From: Alphaproteobacteria bacterium
Lineage (GTDB): Bacteria > Pseudomonadota > Alphaproteobacteria > Rickettsiales > UBA998
Assembly (NCBI GenBank): GCA_021730835.1
Contig: JAKFYP010000186.1
Location: 1 to 10,710, forward strand
DNA: 10,710 bases
Direction: 5' to 3'
Both the position numbers and the translations under genes were made by a program. The first letter of the stretch is position 1. The number at the start of each line of letters is the position of its first letter. Under the pieces are notes generated by a model. It had not been told where the DNA came from. It worked only from the letters and a program-made list of their open reading frames with translations, and ran no database searches. This document shows, piece after piece, positions 1 to 5,876 of the stretch.

Positions 1-603
1 GTGATTCATACCAAAGCCGCCCCTGCCGATGTCGTCGAGGCGCTTTGCCAATATCCCCTGACGCAGGAAAACGGGATGCAACCGTTGCTAGGTTATGCCG
101 ATGCAAGCGCCTTGTTTCAGAGAATGGGGGAGGGCAGGGAGTTAAGTAAACGCCCCGTCATTGCACCGGAAACGCCGGGTTCAACGGTGCGTCCAAACCT
201 GTTTAGACAATACACCACGCAGCATGATTCGCTCATTCGCAGCATCAAGGTGCATTCCTTCGGCAATGTGACCTTCATGACGCTGGAAATGCCGAAGGAG
301 GCCGATTGCAAATTAACGAATCAGGCGATTAATGAAGCGATGGCTACTGTGGATTTAGCATATGATGGTAACGTGCATATCAATGCCAACAATAAGCAGA
401 ATCCTGACATTATCAATATCGTGGCTCTGGCTCCTTTATCTGTTATCTTGCAGGCGCTGGAAGACTATCAGGGACAAGCATTGTTCAGGCTATCCGGTAA
501 TTTTCTCCTCTCCGAAGCGGATCGGATCGCGGCGGAGCAATATTTTGAAACCGAGCAAAAGCTACTGACGGATGGAAAGGATAAGGGGCGTGGGGTTGGG
601 TGA
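1..603 (+). CDS. hypothetical protein, possibly 5'-truncated
   Basis: An open frame of 200 residues starts with GTG at the first base of the window and ends with TGA at 601-603. Because it is open from the edge, the true start may lie upstream and the protein may be longer. I do not recognise the family. I see no signal peptide, no convincing membrane segment and no catalytic motif. The protein is mixed alpha/beta in character: residues 80-100 look like a beta strand pair (IKVHSFGNVTFMTLEM), and residues 140-185 look mostly helical. The C-terminus is charged and glycine-rich. Its bases are visibly more AT-rich than those of maeB or dxs, which may hint at a different history. Its stop codon directly abuts the stop of the convergent M23 peptidase gene, with no bases between. 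Coding status is likely given the length and composition; the function is unknown. Confidence 0.6.
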   Translation: MIHTKAAPADVVEALCQYPLTQENGMQPLLGYADASALFQRMGEGRELSKRPVIAPETPGSTVRPNLFRQYTTQHDSLIRSIKVHSFGNVTFMTLEMPKEADCKLTNQAINEAMATVDLAYDGNVHINANNKQNPDIINIVALAPLSVILQALEDYQGQALFRLSGNFLLSEADRIAAEQYFETEQKLLTDGKDKGRGVG

Positions 604-1605
604 TTACTCCACCACCAGTATGGCTTCGCTCTCGACATCAACTTCTTTCTCGTTGCGCCGGATTTCGGTGACCTTGATCTTGCCGATATATTCCCCCGCC
701 GGCCATTTCTCGGTTTTACGGCGCAGGCCGATGAATTTCATGTAATCGGCCTTATGCCTGTCAACCGACCCTCTGAAGGTGGCCAGTACCGTGCCGCCGG
801 GTTCTTTCAACTCCATTTTGATCCGGTGCTCAGGCTTCAGGCCGAACATATACACCCAGAAATAGAGTGTCTCCGCCTCACCGGACAAATGGTCGTGCTT
901 CTGCTCTCCCTTGAGGATACGGTCATAGGCAGGCTCTTCGGCATCGAATCCGGCGGCCAGCAGGCCGGTGGACTGATAGACCAGCTTTTCCGCCAGCCCC
1001 TGTTCCCAGAGCGTCGCGCCTGAGGAGCCGCAATGGCCCTGCACCGGGCGGGCGATAAACGGGTCAATGACCTCGCCATCCTTGCGCACGTCGAAATGCA
1101 GGTGCGGGTATTCAGTCAGCCCCGAAGTGCCAATCATGCCGATGGGGTCACCGGCCAGAATCTCCTGATCCTTTTTTACCAGAATACTGCCTTTTTTCAT
1201 ATGGCAGTATTGCGTTTCCCATTCGTCACCGTGGTCAATCACCACGCCGTTACCGCATTCCCTGCCCTTGATATATTTGATGATCTTCTCAGTAACGAAT
1301 TTATCCGGCATGCCGTCGCGGACTGCCTTCACCTTGCCGTCGGCGGCGGCCAGCACCGGTACTCCCGCCTCGGTATTGATGTCCGCCTTGGTGGCAACGC
1401 GAAAATCCGTACCTTTATGACCGTCGTTGGTCAGCTTGCCGCAGCGGTAGTCAATATAGTTATCGCTCGTGTCGTGATCGACATATTTCTGAATAAAGCA
1501 ATTCACTCCCGGTTCACATTGCACCGGCAGATATAATTCGATGGCATGGGCGACATGGCTAACGGTAAGCATCGAAAGCAACAATATGGGCGGCAGTAGT
1601 CTCAT
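604..1605 (-). CDS. exported M23 family metallopeptidase (LytM-type peptidoglycan hydrolase)
   Basis: A 333-residue protein predicted to leave the cytoplasm and cleave peptide cross-links or stems of peptidoglycan. Residues 1-21 form a signal peptide: an Arg near the N-terminus, a hydrophobic core (LLPPILLLSML) and a likely cut after AHA. The peptidase domain spans about residues 60-185 and carries the full M23 set: H63 and D67 in GHKGTDF with H170 in PHLHFDV as zinc ligands, plus H135 (QYCH) and H168 matching the catalytic histidines. Residues 190-333 look like a beta-rich C-terminal domain of unknown role. The ATG at 1605 is chosen because it begins the signal peptide. The same frame stays open to 1776, but that stretch lies inside xth and is not leader-like. 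The start overlaps the xth stop as ATGA, so translation is probably coupled to xth. Active enzyme rather than a degenerate regulator is inferred from the intact residues. Confidence 0.9.
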   Translation of the reverse strand: MRLLPPILLLSMLTVSHVAHAIELYLPVQCEPGVNCFIQKYVDHDTSDNYIDYRCGKLTNDGHKGTDFRVATKADINTEAGVPVLAAADGKVKAVRDGMPDKFVTEKIIKYIKGRECGNGVVIDHGDEWETQYCHMKKGSILVKKDQEILAGDPIGMIGTSGLTEYPHLHFDVRKDGEVIDPFIARPVQGHCGSSGATLWEQGLAEKLVYQSTGLLAAGFDAEEPAYDRILKGEQKHDHLSGEAETLYFWVYMFGLKPEHRIKMELKEPGGTVLATFRGSVDRHKADYMKFIGLRRKTEKWPAGEYIGKIKVTEIRRNEKEVDVESEAILVVE

Positions 1606-2396
1606 AACGCAATATCCACGATGACCGGCACATGATCGGAGGGACGTTCCCAATCCCGCGCATGCGCCGGGATGATGCAGGCTTTCAGGGTATTTTGCAA
1701 GTCCGGGCTGATCCAGATATGATCCAGCCTGCGCCCCCGGCTGGATTTTTTCCAGTCGCGGTTGCGGTAACTCCACCAGCTATAGAGTTTCTCATCCGCC
1801 GGGGTGAAATGCCGCGCCGCATCTACCCAACCGGCACTTTCTCTGAGGGTGGTCAGTTTTTCCACCTCCACCGGCGTGTGGCTGACAACATCCAGCAATT
1901 GCTTGTGCGACCACACGTCGTGCTCCAGCGGGGCGATATTGAAATCCCCCAAAACAATGCTTTTATGGTTTTTAGGTAACGGCTTCGACCATTCGCGCAT
2001 GGCATCGACGAACGCCAGCTTGTCGCGGAATTTGGGGTTCAGGTGAGGATCGGGAATATCGCCGCCCGCCGGAACATAAAAATTATGCAGCCGGATACCG
2101 TGCGGCAGGGTGACCGCGATATGACGCTGCTCACCATTATGCAGCATATCCATCGTTTCAATCCCCTCAAGCGGGATTTTTGAGAGCACGGCGACACCGT
2201 TATAGGCTTTCTGACCGGCAAAGGCGATATGCGGATAACCAAGGTCTTTGAGTTCCTGCAGGGGAAACGTCCCGTCCTCGGTTTTAGTCTCCTGAAGGCA
2301 GAGAATATCGGGGGCAAGCTCCTCCGCCAGCATCCGCACCAGATGTATGCGGATTCGCACGGAGTTGATATTCCAGGTGGCAAGGCGTAGCGGCAT
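1602..2396 (-). CDS. xth: exodeoxyribonuclease III / AP endonuclease
   Basis: A 264-residue enzyme of the exonuclease-endonuclease-phosphatase fold that incises DNA at abasic sites and degrades 3' ends during base excision repair in the cytoplasm. Family motifs are in order: N9 in TWNINSVR, E36 in LQETK, Y107 in FYVPAGG, D151 and N153 in LGDFNIAP, D225 in GRRLDHIWIS, and the D254-H255 pair in SDHVPV. These fall within a few residues of the E. coli ExoIII active-site positions, and the length matches the family. The ATG at 2396 is preferred because MPLRLATWNIN matches the usual N-terminus. An in-frame TTG at 2432 would add 12 residues with no family support. No strong Shine-Dalgarno is visible before the ATG. 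The gene is first in a pair with the M23 peptidase and is divergent from the toxin-antitoxin module, whose operator lies about 60-80 nt upstream. Confidence 0.96.
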   Translation of the reverse strand: MPLRLATWNINSVRIRIHLVRMLAEELAPDILCLQETKTEDGTFPLQELKDLGYPHIAFAGQKAYNGVAVLSKIPLEGIETMDMLHNGEQRHIAVTLPHGIRLHNFYVPAGGDIPDPHLNPKFRDKLAFVDAMREWSKPLPKNHKSIVLGDFNIAPLEHDVWSHKQLLDVVSHTPVEVEKLTTLRESAGWVDAARHFTPADEKLYSWWSYRNRDWKKSSRGRRLDHIWISPDLQNTLKACIIPAHARDWERPSDHVPVIVDIAL

Positions 2397-2452
2397 GGTC
2401 AAAGATGTAGCGGGATTGGCAGGCGAATGCAAATATTCACCGCTATTTACAC

Positions 2453-2481
2453 TTGTACGGATTGAAACCGTACATTATAAT
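2453..2481 (+). promoter_or_regulatory. putative promoter of the toxin-antitoxin operon
   Basis: A perfect TATAAT -10 box is at 2476-2481. Exactly 17 nt upstream is a weak -35 box, TTGTAC (2453-2458). Transcription would begin near 2488, about 27 nt before the antitoxin ATG, which has a good ribosome binding site (AGGGAGAA, 2502-2509). The core ATTATAAT (2474-2481) is itself palindromic, so the minus strand also carries a TATAAT. A 4/6-match -35 box (TGCACA, minus strand, 2502-2497) lies 17 nt upstream of that. The site could therefore also fire toward xth. The boxes are seen in the sequence; promoter function is inferred. Confidence 0.55.
2454..2474. promoter_or_regulatory. inverted-repeat operator candidate for the DUF1778 antitoxin
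   Basis: A perfect inverted repeat with 7-bp arms, TGTACGG (2454-2460) and CCGTACA (2468-2474), is separated by the 7-nt spacer ATTGAAA. It fills nearly all the space between the putative -35 and -10 boxes of the toxin-antitoxin promoter, so a bound repressor would block RNA polymerase. Ribbon-helix-helix antitoxins of toxin-antitoxin operons commonly bind such dyads, alone or with the toxin, to autoregulate. The arms are centred 14 bp apart, which would place two dimers close together on the DNA. The repeat is seen directly; the binding partner is inferred from position. Confidence 0.6.
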
Positions 2482-2514
2482 AAGCCGACAACATGATGTG
2501 CAGGGAGAAGCGAT

Positions 2515-2805
2515 ATGACAGGCATGGAATCTGAGTCAACCAGAAGCAACCGGATTGAATTGCGTGCCACGCCCCATGAAAAGGCCCTGCTGGCCCGGGC
2601 GGCGGCGCTTGAGCATCTGGATGTAACCAGTTTTATCATGCGTACGGTCGTTCCGGCGGCGCGTAAAGTCATACAGCGAACCGAGCATATGGAACTTTCC
2701 GGTCAGGATACCATCCATGTGCTGCATTTGCTGGAGAATCCACCCTTGCCGAACGCAAAGCTTCGCGCTGCGGCAAAGGCACGGCGCGCCTCCCAAACGG
2801 AGTGA
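2515..2805 (+). CDS. DUF1778 (TacA-like) ribbon-helix-helix antitoxin
   Basis: A 96-residue protein of the DUF1778 family, the antitoxin partner of GNAT-type tRNA-acetylating toxins. The N-terminal ribbon-helix-helix part has a beta strand (NRIELRATP, residues 12-20) and two helices (about 21-34 and 37-55), and should dimerise and bind the operator just upstream. The C-terminal part (about 59-90) has the pattern usual for this family: a short ELSGQD stretch, then HLLENPPLPNAKLRAA. That region wraps around and neutralises the acetyltransferase in known relatives. The ATG at 2515 has a clear ribosome binding site (AGGGAGAA) at good spacing; a second ATG at 2524 is possible. The stop is 7 nt before the toxin start, so the two genes should be translated together. 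Operator binding and neutralisation are inferred from the family. Confidence 0.92.
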   Translation: MTGMESESTRSNRIELRATPHEKALLARAAALEHLDVTSFIMRTVVPAARKVIQRTEHMELSGQDTIHVLHLLENPPLPNAKLRAAAKARRASQTE

Positions 2806-2812
2806 AAGGCTT

Positions 2813-3319
2813 ATGGCGGTGAAATGGCGGGAGTCGCCGATCCAAAAGGTGCATAACCGTAAATTGTTTAATTGCGGTGAGTCTGCACTTAATGAATACC
2901 TCCTTCGATTTGCGCGGCAAAACCATATGTCCGGAGGCGCAAAGACATTCGTGGCAACTCCCGCCGATGCAGAAAATCCTGTTCTCGGCTATTACACTCT
3001 CTGTCCGGCTTCATTGCATTATGCGCGAACGCCGGAGGTCGTAAAGCAAGGGTTGGGGCGATACGATGTGCCGGTGTACCGACTTGGCAGGCTGGCAGTG
3101 GATATGGTATCGCAGGGCAGGGGGTTGGGTGGCCAGTTGCTGATAGCGGCGGGGATACGCTGCCTGCGGGTGGCGTCGCAGGCGGGCGGAGTGGCCGTGC
3201 TGATTGATGCAAAAAGCGATCGCGCCGCCGCATGGTATGCAGGTTATGGAGCTATTCCGCTGAATGATGCGCCACTGAGCCTTCTCATGCCACTTTCCCT
3301 TTTCGAGAAAACCCTGTGA
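2813..3319 (+). CDS. GNAT-family acetyltransferase toxin (TacT-like)
   Basis: A 168-residue Gcn5-related N-acetyltransferase of the toxin type that acetylates the amino group of aminoacyl-tRNA and so stops translation. Family marks in order: FNCGESALNEYLLRFARQN (residues 19-37), GYYTLCPAS (59-67), the core strand and acetyl-CoA loop RLGRLAVDMVSQGRGLGG (90-107, with QGRGLG as the pyrophosphate-binding motif), IDAKSD (131-136), and WYAGYGAIPL (141-150). Y142 there lies where TacT-type toxins have their essential tyrosine. The usual FYxxFGF reads WYAGYGA here, a modest variation. The ATG at 2813 gives the usual family length; the frame is open back to 2717, but only inside the antitoxin gene. 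A short AAAGG at 2805-2809 is the only Shine-Dalgarno candidate, which fits coupling to the antitoxin and low toxin output. The protein looks intact, so the module is probably functional. Confidence 0.92.
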   Translation: MAVKWRESPIQKVHNRKLFNCGESALNEYLLRFARQNHMSGGAKTFVATPADAENPVLGYYTLCPASLHYARTPEVVKQGLGRYDVPVYRLGRLAVDMVSQGRGLGGQLLIAAGIRCLRVASQAGGVAVLIDAKSDRAAAWYAGYGAIPLNDAPLSLLMPLSLFEKTL

Positions 3320-3397
3320 AACATCCTGATGCTTTTCCCTTGCCTTGTTCGCTGGTTTTTGGCATGGTGACCCGATGAAAAGTTGCAGGGAATCAGC

Positions 3398-3414
3398 ATG
3401 TTGCGCCGCAACAT
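3398..3414. promoter_or_regulatory. 17-bp perfect dyad upstream of maeB
   Basis: ATGTTGCG and CGCAACAT flank a single central C. As RNA it could form a 7-bp stem with a GCC loop; as DNA it is a good dimeric-protein site. It lies 96 nt before the maeB start, in the 190-nt gap after the toxin gene, and no run of T follows on either strand, so it is a poor terminator. The dyad is seen; a role in maeB control is a guess. The rest of the gap (3320-3509) shows no clear promoter, terminator or gene. Confidence 0.4.
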
Positions 3415-3509
3415 AACGAGGGGAGGCGCTCTTTCGCACGACCGGATTGACTCTGGCCGTCTCCTGCCCGATGCCACACCATATTCACCCAACCGATAGC
3501 TATACCTCT

Positions 3510-5807
3510 ATGACCGATGAACAAATCCCCATTACCCCCGAAGAGGCGCTGTCTTTTCATACGCGTGGCCAGCCGGGGAAACTGGAAATTCATGCGACCA
3601 AACCGCTGATTACGCAACGCGACCTGTCGCTGGGGTATTCGCCGGGCGTCGCGGAGCCGTGCCGCCGCATTCATGAAAACCCCAACGATGCTTACGAATA
3701 TACCGCCAAGGGCAATTTCGTGGCGGTGATTTCTAACGGCACGGCGGTATTGGGCTTAGGCAATCTCGGAGCGCTGGCCTCCAAGCCGGTGATGGAAGGC
3801 AAGGCCATTCTGTTTAAGCGCTTCGCCGATATTGACGGAATTGATATTGAGGTGGATACCGCCGATGTCGATGAGTTTGTCAATGCCGTCAAGCTGCTCG
3901 GGCCAAGCTGGGGCGGCATCAATCTGGAAGACATCGCCGCGCCGGAATGCTTCATCATCGAGCAAAGGCTGCGTGAGTTGATGGATATTCCGGTGTTCCA
4001 TGACGACCAGCACGGCACGGCGATTATTTGCGCCGCCGGGCTGATTAACGCGGCCTTTGTCACCAAGCGAAAATTCAACAAGCTGAAAATCGTCGTCAAC
4101 GGGGCCGGGTCGGCGGGGATCGCCTGCCTTGAGCTGGTTAAGCGCATGGGCGTGCCGCATGAGAACGTGCTGCTGTGCGACCGCGACGGCGTGGTCTATC
4201 AGGGTCGTGAGCAGGGTATGAATCAGTGGAAATCGGCGCATGCGGTCAAAACCGACCGCCGCACGCTGAAAGAAGCGCTCGAGGGCGCGGATGTGTTCCT
4301 CGGCCTGTCGGTGGCCGGAGCGGTGACGCAGGATATGGTCAAGGGCATGGCGAAGAATCCGATTATCTTTGCGATGGCTAACCCGATCCCCGAGATCATG
4401 CCGGAAGAGGTGCGGGCAATTCGCCCCGATGCCATTATCGCAACGGGCCGCTCGGATTACCCCAATCAGGTCAATAACGTCATGGGTTTTCCCTATATCT
4501 TCCGGGGCGCGCTGGATGTGCGGGCGCGGGAGATCAACGAAGAGATGAAAATCGCCGCCGCCGAAGCGCTGGCCCAATTGGCCCGGGTGGAAGTGCCCGA
4601 TGAGGTGTCGGCGGCCTACGACGGGCGCAGCATGGAGTTCGGCCCGGAATATATTATTCCCACGCCGTTCGATCCTCGCCTGATTTCCACCATTCCCGTT
4701 GCGGTGGCCAAAGCGGCGATGCAATCCGGCGTGGCCCGCAAGCCGATTGCGGATATGGAGGAATACAAGCGCTCGCTGGCCGCAAGGCTCGATCCGACCG
4801 CCAACACCATGAACCGTATTTTCGACCGGGTACGCAAGAATCCCCGCAGTATTATTTTTGCCGAGGGCGAGGAGGAAAAAACTATCCGCGCCGCCGTCCA
4901 CTGGCGCGATAACGGCTATGGAACCCCCATACTGGTCGGGCGTACCGACCGGGTGAAGGATATGATACAGCGCATGGGCATCACTGATACTAAGGGTATC
5001 GAGGTCGTAAACGCCCGGGTCAGCGAGCATGTTGATGTGTATATTGACATGCTTTATAGCCGCTTGCAGCGTAAAGGTTTCCTCTACCGCGACGTGGCGC
5101 GCATGGTCAAGAATGACCGTAACACTTTCGCCGCCTGCATGCTCGAATGCGGCCACGGTGACGCGCTGATTACCGGCCTGACACGCAATTATACCCGTTC
5201 GCTGGAGAATATCCGCCGGGTGATTCCCGTCAGCGATGATACGCTGCTCTATGCGATGGGAATGTTCGTCTCGCGCAATCGCACGATTTTTCTGGCCGAT
5301 ACCCGCGTCAACGAGTTGCCCGATCCCGAGCAACTGGCCGATATCGCCACGCATACGGCGGCCAAGGCCCGGCTGTTCGGCCATGAGCCACGGGTCGCGC
5401 TGCTTTCATTCTCCACCTTCGGCGACCCGATGCGCGAGAAATCCGAGCGTATCCGGCAGGCCGTCGCCGTGCTGGATTCGCGTCAGGTGGATTTTGAGTA
5501 TGAGGGCGAGATGGGGGCTGACGTGGCGCTTAATGCCGAATTGATGGCGCTTTATCCGTTTTGCCGCCTGTCCGGCCCGGCCAACGTGCTGGTGATGCCG
5601 GCGCTGCATACCGCCAATATCGCGGCGGGGCTGGTGCGCGAATTATGCGAAGGCTCGGTGATCGGGCCGATTCTCTGCGGCTTCGACCGCCCGGTGCAGG
5701 TCTTGCAGATGAACGCCTCGGTATCCGATATCATCAATATGTCGGCCATCGCCGCCCTCTCCAGCATGGATGAGGATCAGGGCGATAAAAAACGCAAGGC
5801 GGCGTAG
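3510..5807 (+). CDS. maeB: MaeB-type malic enzyme with C-terminal phosphotransacetylase-like domain
   Basis: A 765-residue cytoplasmic enzyme that oxidatively decarboxylates malate to pyruvate and CO2 and reduces NAD(P)+, linking the TCA cycle to pyruvate and supplying reductant. The malic domain (about residues 15-180) has YSPGVAEP with Y43, EGKAILFK with K98, and the metal-binding residues in NLEDIAAPE (E140, D141) and DDQHGTA (165-171). The cofactor domain (about 180-400) has the dinucleotide loop VVNGAGSAGIA (195-205), then FAMANPIPE and GRSDYPNQVNN. Residues 430-755 form a phosphotransacetylase-like domain (for example FAEGEEEKTIR, MPALHTANIA). In known MaeB proteins this domain is regulatory and senses acetyl-CoA rather than making acetyl phosphate. 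Overall length matches the family. The ATG at 3510 fits the usual N-terminus; TTG at 3447 and ATG at 3471 are in frame but add unlikely sequence. No strong ribosome binding site is visible before any of them. Cofactor preference cannot be decided here. Confidence 0.95.
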   Translation: MTDEQIPITPEEALSFHTRGQPGKLEIHATKPLITQRDLSLGYSPGVAEPCRRIHENPNDAYEYTAKGNFVAVISNGTAVLGLGNLGALASKPVMEGKAILFKRFADIDGIDIEVDTADVDEFVNAVKLLGPSWGGINLEDIAAPECFIIEQRLRELMDIPVFHDDQHGTAIICAAGLINAAFVTKRKFNKLKIVVNGAGSAGIACLELVKRMGVPHENVLLCDRDGVVYQGREQGMNQWKSAHAVKTDRRTLKEALEGADVFLGLSVAGAVTQDMVKGMAKNPIIFAMANPIPEIMPEEVRAIRPDAIIATGRSDYPNQVNNVMGFPYIFRGALDVRAREINEEMKIAAAEALAQLARVEVPDEVSAAYDGRSMEFGPEYIIPTPFDPRLISTIPVAVAKAAMQSGVARKPIADMEEYKRSLAARLDPTANTMNRIFDRVRKNPRSIIFAEGEEEKTIRAAVHWRDNGYGTPILVGRTDRVKDMIQRMGITDTKGIEVVNARVSEHVDVYIDMLYSRLQRKGFLYRDVARMVKNDRNTFAACMLECGHGDALITGLTRNYTRSLENIRRVIPVSDDTLLYAMGMFVSRNRTIFLADTRVNELPDPEQLADIATHTAAKARLFGHEPRVALLSFSTFGDPMREKSERIRQAVAVLDSRQVDFEYEGEMGADVALNAELMALYPFCRLSGPANVLVMPALHTANIAAGLVRELCEGSVIGPILCGFDRPVQVLQMNASVSDIINMSAIAALSSMDEDQGDKKRKAA

Positions 5808-5876
5808 CTTAAATCGCGGAAAAAAGCCATCTCAGTCATTGCGCAAGGGCGGGATTGGGAGTAAAAAAGAGGTGCT

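Noticed and set aside
1033..1536. 167-codon plus-strand frame inside the M23 peptidase gene
   Set aside because: The M23 frame has a signal peptide and all zinc ligands; this frame has no recognisable content.
1606..1776. 57-residue N-terminal extension of the M23 peptidase
   Set aside because: It lies in the xth coding region and would bury the signal peptide internally; the ATG at 1605 fits much better.
2717..2812. 32-residue N-terminal extension of the GNAT toxin
   Set aside because: It overlaps the antitoxin gene and exceeds family length; the ATG at 2813 starts the expected N-terminus.
3375..3416. 13-codon leader-like frame (MKSCRESACCAAT) upstream of maeB overlapping the 17-bp dyad
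   Set aside because: No good ribosome binding site, and it ends well before maeB with no attenuator-like hairpin followed by a T-run. Three Cys in a short chance frame is not enough.
3756..5384. 542-codon open frame antisense to maeB
   Set aside because: It lies wholly inside a well-supported gene in GC-rich DNA, where long antisense frames arise from codon bias. Its translation is rich in His, Arg and Gly with no family motif.
5808..5876. Riboswitch upstream of dxs
   Set aside because: Only 69 nt are available and I see no conserved thiamine-riboswitch elements.
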